A DNA stretch of 64,000 nt, taken from assembly GCA_965199105.1 (NCBI GenBank), contig CBDAQO010000002.1, positions 4,402,001-4,466,000 of the forward strand, read 5' to 3'. Shown piece after piece: positions 55,776-63,149 of the stretch (positions are counted from its first letter, which is position 1; every line of letters starts with the position of its first letter). The position numbers and the translations under genes were made by a program. The DNA is from LMUY01 sp965199105 (lineage in GTDB: Bacteria > Pseudomonadota > Alphaproteobacteria > Acetobacterales > Acetobacteraceae). The notes under the pieces were generated by a model, which was not told the origin of the DNA, did no database searches, and worked only from the letters and a program-made list of their open reading frames with translations.

Positions 55776-57487
55776 CCGTCCCAGCCGACCAATGCGCCGA
55801 CGCTGTCCAGCTCCGCGACCAAGAGGGCGAGTTCCGCCGCATAGGGGCGCCATCGCCCCAAGCCCTGGGCGTTCACCGGGCGCCGCACCTGGGCTTGGCT
55901 CGCGGTCATGGCCACTCCGTCCGCTTCGTAAAACCTCGCGCAGGCCGGGTCGGGCGGCAAGCCGGCGTGGCGCAGCACGCGCTCGAGCGTGACGTCGAAA
56001 TTTGTCACCCAGTCCGACAGCCGTACCGCGAGGATGCGCTCGGGCAGGGCATTGCGCCAATGCGCCATGATGCGGACCTGCTGCCCGATTGCCCAGCCGA
56101 TATCGGCCAGGTCGTGTGCGTAAGGATGGGCGCCATCGAACCGCATGCTGAAGATCGACAGCCCGATGTCGCGCGGGTCGCGCTCGCAATGGATAATGCG
56201 CGCGCCCGGCAACATCAACGCGACCAAGCCGATCAGCATGTAGTTGCCAGGCATCTTGTCCACGATGCGAGGACGCCCGGGCGCCAGGGTGTGCAGCGCC
56301 GCGAGATACTCCTCGGCCACCGCGTCCAGCTCCGCCGTGCCGAGCGCGGCGAGGCGCGCCGGTGCTTGGGCGGCCTCGGCGCCCCGCGCCACCTGCCCGA
56401 AGCAGTTCACCAAGGCGACGCGTTCCCCGGCGCCATGCACGTGCCGGTGCGCCCCCAGGATCTGGTGGCACAGCGTGGTTCCCGACCGGGGCATGCCGAC
56501 GATGAAGAGCGGCGCCGGGTCGGCATTGCTGGCGCGGGCGCCGGTGGTGAGCCGATCCCGGTCCAGGGCGGCGATGCTGCCGTCTAGAAAAGCCGCGTGC
56601 TCGGCGCGGGAAAACGGCTCCCGCAAGCTCAGCAGACCGTGCGCCGCCCGCCAAAGCCGCATCGCCTCCGCCGGGCGACGCTGCCGGGCCCAGAACGTGC
56701 CGAGGTCGAACGACATCTCGACGCGTTGCTGCTCGGGCACCTCCTTCGCCTGCAGCGCCTCCGCCATCGCCCGCGCGTGCTCCTCCGCGCGCGCCACATC
56801 GCCCTCGGCGCGGGCCAGCAGGGCAGCCGGCAGCAGCAGCCGCGGCTCTTGCGCTGGCGGACACGGCCCGAACGCCCGGCTCGCCGCAAGGGCAGCCCTC
56901 GCCTCCGGCAGGCGGCCGCACGACACCAGCGCCGTGGCGCGCTGTGCTTCCCATTCGCGCGCCTGGACGTGGTTGGCCGGGACCGCGGCCGCTTCCAGCA
57001 ACGTTAATGCCTCCGGAGCACGTTCCTGATGCAGTAGGGTGGTGACGAGGGTGAGCCGCGCACCGGCATTGTCCGGCTGCAGCGCGACCGTTTCGCGCAG
57101 CAAGGCGTCTGCAGCTTCGGTCTCGCCCGAGACCAGCAGATAGACCACCAGGAGCGCCCGCGCGGCGCGATGGCCCGGCTCTACCTCAAGCGCCCGGCGC
57201 AGCGAGGATTTGGCGGCTTCGACCTGGCGGCGGCCATACTGCACGGCGCCCAGCTCGACCCAGCCATTCGCCCAGTCCGGTGCCAGGCGGACCGCCTCGG
57301 CAAACCCTGCTTCGGCCGCGGCCACGTCGCCGCACGCGGCCGCCACCCTGCCGCGAACGTAGTGCGCGCGTGGATCGCCCGGGGTGCGGCGCAGCGCCTC
57401 GGCCGATGCCGCCTCGGCCGCCGCCAGGTCTGCGCCGCGCAACGCCGCCAGCGCCTGCTGCAGCCACTCCGTCTCGTCTGCACCCAC
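55772..57487 (-). CDS. TPR-repeat sulfotransferase
   Basis: A 571-residue protein. The first half (residues about 7-290) has TPR repeats (ADLAAAEAASAEALRRTPGD, AEAGFAEAVRLAPDWANGWV, LRRALEVEPGHRAARALLV). The C-terminal half is a PAPS-dependent sulfotransferase: the 5'-phosphosulfate loop LFIVGMPRSGTTL, RIVDKMPGNYMLIG and ARIIHCERDPRDIGLSIF. No signal peptide. Such proteins sulfate small molecules or proteins; the target is unknown. Its neighbour is the divergent sctV. Confidence 0.9.
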   Translation of the reverse strand: MGADETEWLQQALAALRGADLAAAEAASAEALRRTPGDPRAHYVRGRVAAACGDVAAAEAGFAEAVRLAPDWANGWVELGAVQYGRRQVEAAKSSLRRALEVEPGHRAARALLVVYLLVSGETEAADALLRETVALQPDNAGARLTLVTTLLHQERAPEALTLLEAAAVPANHVQAREWEAQRATALVSCGRLPEARAALAASRAFGPCPPAQEPRLLLPAALLARAEGDVARAEEHARAMAEALQAKEVPEQQRVEMSFDLGTFWARQRRPAEAMRLWRAAHGLLSLREPFSRAEHAAFLDGSIAALDRDRLTTGARASNADPAPLFIVGMPRSGTTLCHQILGAHRHVHGAGERVALVNCFGQVARGAEAAQAPARLAALGTAELDAVAEEYLAALHTLAPGRPRIVDKMPGNYMLIGLVALMLPGARIIHCERDPRDIGLSIFSMRFDGAHPYAHDLADIGWAIGQQVRIMAHWRNALPERILAVRLSDWVTNFDVTLERVLRHAGLPPDPACARFYEADGVAMTASQAQVRRPVNAQGLGRWRPYAAELALLVAELDSVGALVGWDG

Positions 57488-57581
57488 GCCCGCTCAGCCT
57501 CCATGTCAGTTTCGCGACACTGGTGACAGCCGCATCAGACTAGTCGTATGTGAGCTTAACGCGAATACCTGGCACGGACGA

Positions 57582-59579
57582 ATGGGGAGCGGCATGGCAC
57601 CGCAGCAGCATAATACGCCTGTAAATGCAGGTGTACTGGGCAACTTGTCCGATCGATTGTTTGGCTGGCTGTCTGCACGGCAGGATCTTGCCCTGGTCGG
57701 GATGCTGGTCGCAACGATACTGATGCTGATATTGCCGATTCCGACGATCGTGGCGGACGTGCTGATCGCAACCAACATCGGCCTGGCGCTCGTCCTGATG
57801 ATGGTCGCGGTCTATGTGCGCAGCCCGGTCGAGTTCTCGACCTTGCCAACCGTGGTGCTGCTCACGACGGCGTTCCGCCTCTCGCTCTCGATTACCACCA
57901 GCCGGTTGGTGCTGACCCAAGGAGATGCCGGCGAGATCATTCATGCATTCGGCGAGTTCGTCATCGCGGGCAACGTGGTGGTTGGGCTCGTCGTCTACCT
58001 CATCATCACCATCGTGCAGTTCGTGGTGATCACCAAGGGCTCCGAGCGCGTGGCCGAGGTGGCCGCCCGCTTCACCCTGGACGCGCTGCCCGGCAAGCAG
58101 ATCAGCATCGACACCGACCTACGCAACGGCGATATCGACGCGACCGAGGCGCGCCGCCGGCGCCGCATGCTCGAGCGCGAAAGCCAATTGTATGGCGCTC
58201 TCGACGGCGCCATGAAGTTCGTCAAGGGCGACGCCATCGCCAGCTTGGTGATCATTGTGGTGAACTTGGTCGGCGGGATCGCCATCGGCTGCGTGCAACG
58301 CGGCCTGCCGTTCAGCACTGCCGTGGATACTTATTCGTTGCTCGCAGTCGGCGATGGCTTGATCGCGCAAATCCCCGCCTTGCTCATCTCGCTCACCGTG
58401 GGCGTGATCGTAACGCGTGCTGCCTCCGACCAGGGCGGCAATCTGGGCCAGGACATCATCCAGCAGATGGTGGCGCAGCCCCGCACCCTGCAGATTGCGT
58501 CGGTGGTGCTGGCTGGGCTGGGCTTCGTGCCCGGCTTTCCGATGCCGGTGTTCTTCACCCTGGGCGGGGCGCTGGGCGGGGCCGGCTGGTTGCTGGCCGC
58601 CTCCCGCCGCAAGGAGGCCGCGCGCGACTTCGCCGCTGCCGGCCAGGTCAAATCCGCACCCGAGGCGATCGCGGTGGACGTCTGCATCGCTCCCGTCCTG
58701 GCCGAACAGCGCAGCGGCATCGAAGCCGCGACGGAGGCCGCGCGCAGCCAGTTGGCCGACGAACTCGGCATCCCCGTGCCGCGCCTGAAAGTCGCCGAGC
58801 GGGAAGGCCTCGCGCCGGGTCAGTGGCGCATCGACATCGACGGCGTGCCAGCCGCCACCGGCGTGCTCGACCCGTCGGAGGAGCCCGCCACCGCCCTGGC
58901 CGCCCGAGCACGCGATGCCGTGCTGAAGGCGGCCGACCAGCTCTTGGGCATCCAGGAGACCCAGTTGCTGCTCAACCGCATGGAAGCCGGCTACGGCGAC
59001 CTGGTGCGCGAAGCGAGCAAGGCGGCTCCCTTGCCCCGGCTCGCCGAGGTGTTGCGCCGCCTGGTCGACGAGCAGGTCTCGCTCCGCACCATGCGCCCGG
59101 TGCTGGAGGCGGTCGCTGAGTGGGGGCCGCGCGAGACCAATGCAGGCGCGCTGGCCGAGCATGTCCGCGCCGCGTTGCGCCGGCAGATCTGCAATCGCTG
59201 GGCGGACGATGCCCGCACGCTCCACGCGCTGGTGATCGAAGGCGGGCTGGAGGAGGCGCTGCGTGCGGCCGCCAACCGCGGCAACGAACGGCAGGGCGGC
59301 GACCCGGCACTCGCCGAACGCTTGGCCGCCGCCATCCGCACCCAGGCCGCTGCGGCCGCCTTCCCGCCCGTGGTGCTGGTGGCGGGAGACCTGCGCCGCA
59401 GCCTGCGCGTAGCCTTGGTCCGGCGTGACATTACCACGCCGGTGCTGGCGCATCACGAGATCGCCCCGGACACGCCCGTGCAGGTGGTGGGAACGATGCG
59501 CCAGGTGGGCAGCAAGCTCGAGGCGAACGCGAGCGTGACACCCCTGCGCACCTCTGTGACGGACGCAGCCGCTGCCTAG
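57582..59579 (+). CDS. sctV: Type III secretion export-gate protein SctV (FlhA/HrcV family)
   Basis: A 665-residue (or 661 from ATG 57594) inner-membrane export gate. The N-terminal half has seven or eight spans; conserved LLTTAFRLSLSITTSRLVL, GNVVVGLVVYLIITIVQFVVITKGSERVAEVAARFTLDALPGKQ, ERESQLYGALDGAMKFVKGD and GDGLIAQIPALLISLTVGVIVTR match non-flagellar SctV (HrcV/RhcV) more closely than FlhA. The cytoplasmic domain follows (LGIQETQLLLNRMEAGYGDLV, APLPRLAEVLRRLVDE). Next to it are a secretin and other Rhc-like components, no flagellar genes. Substrates pass through its nonameric ring. Confidence 0.93.
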   Translation: MGSGMAPQQHNTPVNAGVLGNLSDRLFGWLSARQDLALVGMLVATILMLILPIPTIVADVLIATNIGLALVLMMVAVYVRSPVEFSTLPTVVLLTTAFRLSLSITTSRLVLTQGDAGEIIHAFGEFVIAGNVVVGLVVYLIITIVQFVVITKGSERVAEVAARFTLDALPGKQISIDTDLRNGDIDATEARRRRRMLERESQLYGALDGAMKFVKGDAIASLVIIVVNLVGGIAIGCVQRGLPFSTAVDTYSLLAVGDGLIAQIPALLISLTVGVIVTRAASDQGGNLGQDIIQQMVAQPRTLQIASVVLAGLGFVPGFPMPVFFTLGGALGGAGWLLAASRRKEAARDFAAAGQVKSAPEAIAVDVCIAPVLAEQRSGIEAATEAARSQLADELGIPVPRLKVAEREGLAPGQWRIDIDGVPAATGVLDPSEEPATALAARARDAVLKAADQLLGIQETQLLLNRMEAGYGDLVREASKAAPLPRLAEVLRRLVDEQVSLRTMRPVLEAVAEWGPRETNAGALAEHVRAALRRQICNRWADDARTLHALVIEGGLEEALRAAANRGNERQGGDPALAERLAAAIRTQAAAAAFPPVVLVAGDLRRSLRVALVRRDITTPVLAHHEIAPDTPVQVVGTMRQVGSKLEANASVTPLRTSVTDAAAA

Positions 59580-59640
59580 ACTGCACGGCCACGCCGGCCA
59601 GTCCGGTCGCAAACCCGGCGCGATCGCGGGCTGGACGGCC

Positions 59641-60945
59641 TTGCTCGCGCTCTGGCTGGCCATCACCAGCACCGCCTTCGCGCAAACGACGCCCCAGCCG
59701 CAACCTGCGGCCGGGGTGATCCTGCTCCATGTCGGCGAGGGCCGGCTGTTCAAGCTCGACAGGGATGCGGCCAACGTGTTGCTAGGCGACGCCTCGGTGG
59801 CCGACGTGCAGGTGGTCTCCCCGCGCACACTGTTCATCTACGGCCGCAAGCCGGGGCAGACCTCGCTGTCGGCGACCGACATGCAGAGCGGCACGGCGGC
59901 GCAGATTACCCTGCGGGTCAGCCGCAGCGCCGCCGCCGCCCAAGCCGCCCTGCCGTCCGGCAGCGGCGACGTGTCGCTCAGCTTCGACGGCAACCGCATC
60001 GTCAGCAGGGGCAGCGTGGCCGACCTGGGCGCGGCGCTGGACGCCACCGCCACAGCGCGGGCCTTCAGCGCCTCGGGCCAGGCGCCGCTCGATCGCACCC
60101 AGCTCGCCGGCACACCGCAAGTGACACTGCGGGTGCGCATCGCCGAGGTGTCCCGCACCACGGTCAGCCAATTGGGCGTGAACCTGAACGTGGCGGCCAA
60201 CCCGGGCAGCCTCGCCTTCGGCCTGATGACGGGCAGCTTCCTGGGCCAGGCGGCCACATCGGCGCTCACCACCAGCCTGTCGGGCCAAGGCACGTCGGCG
60301 AACACCAGTTTCGGCCAGGCCAGCACAGGGATTGCGACCCCCCGTGTCAACGCCACGGCGCTGCTGAACGCGCTGCAGAGCGAAGGCCTGCTGATCACGC
60401 TGGCCGAACCCAATCTCACCGCGCTCTCAGGGGAGACGGCCAAGTTCAATGCGGGCGGCGAGGTGCCGATCCCGGTGCCGCAGGCGCTCGGGGTGACCAC
60501 GATCGAATACAAGCAATATGGTGTGCAGCTTTCCTTCACCCCCGTGGTGCTGCCGGGGGACCGCATCGCGCTGAAGGTCAATCCCGAGGTGAGCGAGATC
60601 AGCGCCGCCAACTCGGTGTCGATCAACGGCACCACCGTGCCCTCCTTCATCTCGCGCAGTGCGGACACCAATGTGGAGATGGCCAGCGGGCAGACCCTGG
60701 CCATCGCAGGGCTGTTCCAGCGCAGCGAGCAGAACACGCTCAGCAAGTTCCCCTTCCTGGGGGACGTGCCGGTGCTGGGCGCCCTGTTCCGCTCCAGCAG
60801 CTACCAGCGCGACGAGACCGAGCTGGTCATTCTGGTGACGCCTTTTCTGACGCAGCCCATGGGCAATCCCACGGCCTACCCCCTGCCGTCCGACCCGGCG
60901 GCCGCGGCGGCGCGCCCGACCGGGGTGGGGTTCGTGGTCCATTGA
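59641..60945 (+). CDS. Tad/CpaC-like secretin, RhcC2-type T3SS outer-membrane channel
   Basis: 434 residues. A pilus-type N-terminal domain (VILLHVGEGRLFKLDRDAAN, GDASVADVQVVSPRTLFIYG) precedes a BON-like region. The secretin core has LLITLAEPNLTALSGETAKF, GGEVPIPVPQALGVTTIEYK, YGVQLSFTPVVLPGDRIAL and GQTLAIAGLFQRSEQNT, ending with the FPFLGDVPVLGALF and ELVILVTPFL motifs. This is the CpaC/Tad secretin layout, as in rhizobial RhcC2. The conventional start TTG at 59641 gives a signal without a basic end; the frame extends to 59581 with RKPGAIAGWTALL, so the real start may be non-canonical upstream. Confidence 0.88.
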   Translation: MLALWLAITSTAFAQTTPQPQPAAGVILLHVGEGRLFKLDRDAANVLLGDASVADVQVVSPRTLFIYGRKPGQTSLSATDMQSGTAAQITLRVSRSAAAAQAALPSGSGDVSLSFDGNRIVSRGSVADLGAALDATATARAFSASGQAPLDRTQLAGTPQVTLRVRIAEVSRTTVSQLGVNLNVAANPGSLAFGLMTGSFLGQAATSALTTSLSGQGTSANTSFGQASTGIATPRVNATALLNALQSEGLLITLAEPNLTALSGETAKFNAGGEVPIPVPQALGVTTIEYKQYGVQLSFTPVVLPGDRIALKVNPEVSEISAANSVSINGTTVPSFISRSADTNVEMASGQTLAIAGLFQRSEQNTLSKFPFLGDVPVLGALFRSSSYQRDETELVILVTPFLTQPMGNPTAYPLPSDPAAAAARPTGVGFVVH

Positions 60946-61640
60946 GCGGGCGCGGGCTGGCTCTGGCGGTGGCGATGCTCGTGGCGGGCTGTGCACCCGG
61001 CCCGATCCCGCCGCTGCAGAACTACGCCGTGCCGGAGCGTTTGGCGCCGTTGGTGTTGAATTTCGCGCCGGGCGACGGCGAGTTGCCGGTGGCAAGCGCC
61101 GCCGTGTTGCGCCGGGTCGCGCAGACCCTGCCAGTGCAGACGGTGCCGGACCTGTATCTCTCGGGCCCGCTCGCCCTGCGGCGTGCCCATTCCGTGCGTG
61201 AGGCCTTGGCCCGGCCCGTCGTGCTCTACCCCGCCGCGCTCGTGCCAGGGAGCGCTGCGTCCAGCCCCGATTCCGGCGTGCTGGTGCTGCCGATGCCAGA
61301 CGCGATCGTCCCTGACGCATGCCGGGGCGTGGGGGAGCAGGGCCCCGCGGGGATTTGGCCCGGCCAGGACGCTAGCCGGGAGCGGCTGCTCCCGCCCGGT
61401 TGCGCCACCGCCGCCAGCATCGAGGCGCAGGTGGACCGGCCGGCCGACCTGCTGCAGGGACGCCTGCTGTCGCCCGGCGCCGCTAGCCCGTTTGCCGACG
61501 CGATCGAGAAATACTACCGCCGCAATCAGCCGAACCAGGGCTCGGCCACCCCGGCCAGCAGCCGCGGCGATGCCGGGGGGGTGACCGCGCCGGGCGCTCC
61601 CGACGCGAATCCGCTGCTCGGCCCATTGCCCGCCCATTAG
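60942..61640 (+). CDS. CpaD-like lipoprotein next to the secretin
   Basis: 232 residues starting (TTG) MSGRGLALAVAMLVAGCAPG, a lipoprotein signal with lipobox VAGC. A middle part resembles an OmpA/CpaD-like region (LNFAPGDGELPVASAAVLRRVAQ), and the C terminus LLPPGCATAASIEAQVDRPADLLQGR resembles CpaD of Tad pili. CpaD is an outer-membrane lipoprotein that helps the secretin; rhizobial T3SS clusters carry a comparable lipoprotein (y4xK-like) after rhcC2. The TTG overlaps the secretin stop (TTGA). Confidence 0.75.
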   Translation: MSGRGLALAVAMLVAGCAPGPIPPLQNYAVPERLAPLVLNFAPGDGELPVASAAVLRRVAQTLPVQTVPDLYLSGPLALRRAHSVREALARPVVLYPAALVPGSAASSPDSGVLVLPMPDAIVPDACRGVGEQGPAGIWPGQDASRERLLPPGCATAASIEAQVDRPADLLQGRLLSPGAASPFADAIEKYYRRNQPNQGSATPASSRGDAGGVTAPGAPDANPLLGPLPAH

Positions 61641-61657
61641 TCTAGCTCTGACGGCGA

Positions 61658-62536
61658 TTATTGTGCTGCGACCACCTGCGTTGGCGGTGCGCTCATCAGC
61701 CCGAGCGCCTTGGCCCGGGACGCAGGATCGGTCGCCTGTTGCACCAGGGCTGCCTGCTTGATCACGGCCTCGGTCTGATCGGCGCCGAGCCACTGCAGGC
61801 CCCGCTTGCGCGCTTCGTCGGTCTGGCCGGCCATCGCCAGCAGCAGCACGTTGTTGGCGCGCTGATGCGTGTCCGGCAGCACGGAGGCGACGGCGCGGTC
61901 GCTCTCGGCCAAAGCGGCGGCGGAGTCGCCCGCCGCCGCCAGGGAGAGGGCCAGGTCCCCGTGCAGGTCGGCGTCGGTGGGCGCCTTGGCAAGGGCGATG
62001 CGATAGTAACGCTGCGCCTCTGCCGGCCGCCCCGCCATGTCGAGTGCCACCGCGTAGCCGCGCAGCCGCCGCATGTCGCTGCTGTCCTGCGCCAGCGATC
62101 CGAGGATCGGGAGGGCGTCGTTCACCTTCTGCTGGCCCAACAGGCTCAGGCCCAAGCCGAAGCGAGCCTCGGTGTTCTGCGGGTCGGCGGCAAGGATGGC
62201 GCGGTAGGCCTGCTCCGCGCGCAATGGCTGTCCCAGGTCGATCGACACCGAGCCGATGCGCGCCAGCGCCGACGGGTCGTGACTATCCTGGCTGCTGGCG
62301 GCCTGGTAGATCGCCAGCGCGCCATTGGCGTCCCCCTGCCGGCGGACGTCGTCGCCCAGCTTGATCAGGCCGCTTGGGGTCGCGAGTTGGTCGGTGGAGG
62401 GTGGCGGCTTGGGTTCGGTGGAGGTGATGTGGGCCTGGCTGCACCCGGCGAGTCCGGCGCTGAGCAAAACGGGGCCGAGCAAGGTGGCGCCAACCAGGGC
62501 GGCCTGGAGCGGAGCGGAACGATTTGGGAGCGACAT
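61658..62536 (-). CDS. TPR lipoprotein, TadD/y4yS-like
   Basis: 292 residues with a signal peptide and lipobox GLAGC (Cys32), then about six TPR motifs (ARIGSVSIDLGQPLRAEQAYRAI, ADPQNTEARFGLGLSLL, LRGYAVALDMAGRPAEAQRYY). TadD of Tad pili and y4yS of rhizobial T3SS are TPR proteins of this size, and the neighbours fit both. Its ATG directly abuts the ATG of the secretin N-terminal gene on the other strand (CATATG). It is convergent with the cpaD-like gene. Confidence 0.8.
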   Translation of the reverse strand: MSLPNRSAPLQAALVGATLLGPVLLSAGLAGCSQAHITSTEPKPPPSTDQLATPSGLIKLGDDVRRQGDANGALAIYQAASSQDSHDPSALARIGSVSIDLGQPLRAEQAYRAILAADPQNTEARFGLGLSLLGQQKVNDALPILGSLAQDSSDMRRLRGYAVALDMAGRPAEAQRYYRIALAKAPTDADLHGDLALSLAAAGDSAAALAESDRAVASVLPDTHQRANNVLLLAMAGQTDEARKRGLQWLGADQTEAVIKQAALVQQATDPASRAKALGLMSAPPTQVVAAQ

Positions 62537-63109
62537 ATGCACCTTTTACCCATTTCCGCCGTGCAGACCAGGCTTGTCGCCGGGTTTGCCGCGCTGATGA
62601 TCGGGTCCTCCGCGGGTGCGGCGCCATTGCCGCGTGGCGAGAAACCGGTGACCTATGCCGTGGTGGACCAGGACCTGCGCGACGTCATCACCGAGGTGGC
62701 GCAGCAATCCGGGTTGCGGGTCAGCGTGAGCGAGGCCGTGCATGGCCGGGTCCGCGGCCGCCTGCCCCCGGCGCCGCTCAGCGACTTCCTAAACCATCTC
62801 GCGGCCACCTACGGGCTCGACTGGTATTATGACGGCAGCGCGTTGTTCGTGACGACGGCGGCAGAGGCGACCTCCAAGCTGCTGTCCCTCGGCCTGGTGA
62901 GCCTGCCGCAATTGGACGCCAACCTGGACGCGCTCGGTGTGGCGGATGCGCGCTGGCCACTGCGTGGCTCGGCGGACGGACGGCTGGTGGTCGTGAACGG
63001 GCCGCCCCGCTACGTGCAGTTGGTGGAGCAGACGCTGACCGCCTTGTCCCAGCAACGCGGCCAGTCGGTCGACAAGGTGGGGGTGTTCCGCGGGACGGTG
63101 GAGAAGTAG
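62537..63109 (+). CDS. Separate secretin N-terminal domain protein (RhcC1/NolW-like)
   Basis: 190 residues: a signal peptide (TRLVAGFAALMIGSSAGAAP), then the STN/N0 fold (VTYAVVDQDLRDVITEVAQQSGLRV, VSEAVHGRVRGRLPPAPLSDFLNHLAATYGLDWYYDGSALFV) and an N1-like region (SLPQLDANLDALGVADARWPL, GRLVVVNGPPRYVQLVEQTL). There is no secretin barrel. The pattern AATYGLDWYYDGSALFV is diagnostic of T3SS secretins, so this is the detached N-terminal part that in rhizobia is RhcC1. GTG 62561 is an alternative start. Confidence 0.85.
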   Translation: MHLLPISAVQTRLVAGFAALMIGSSAGAAPLPRGEKPVTYAVVDQDLRDVITEVAQQSGLRVSVSEAVHGRVRGRLPPAPLSDFLNHLAATYGLDWYYDGSALFVTTAAEATSKLLSLGLVSLPQLDANLDALGVADARWPLRGSADGRLVVVNGPPRYVQLVEQTLTALSQQRGQSVDKVGVFRGTVEK

Positions 63110-63149
63110 GCCCGGCCGTCATGTCCGCGCCTGGCGGCATGCGTGGTCG

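Noticed and set aside
57582..59579. Flagellar FlhA
   Set aside because: The conserved segments fit HrcV/RhcV better, and the neighbours are secretin parts, which flagella lack.
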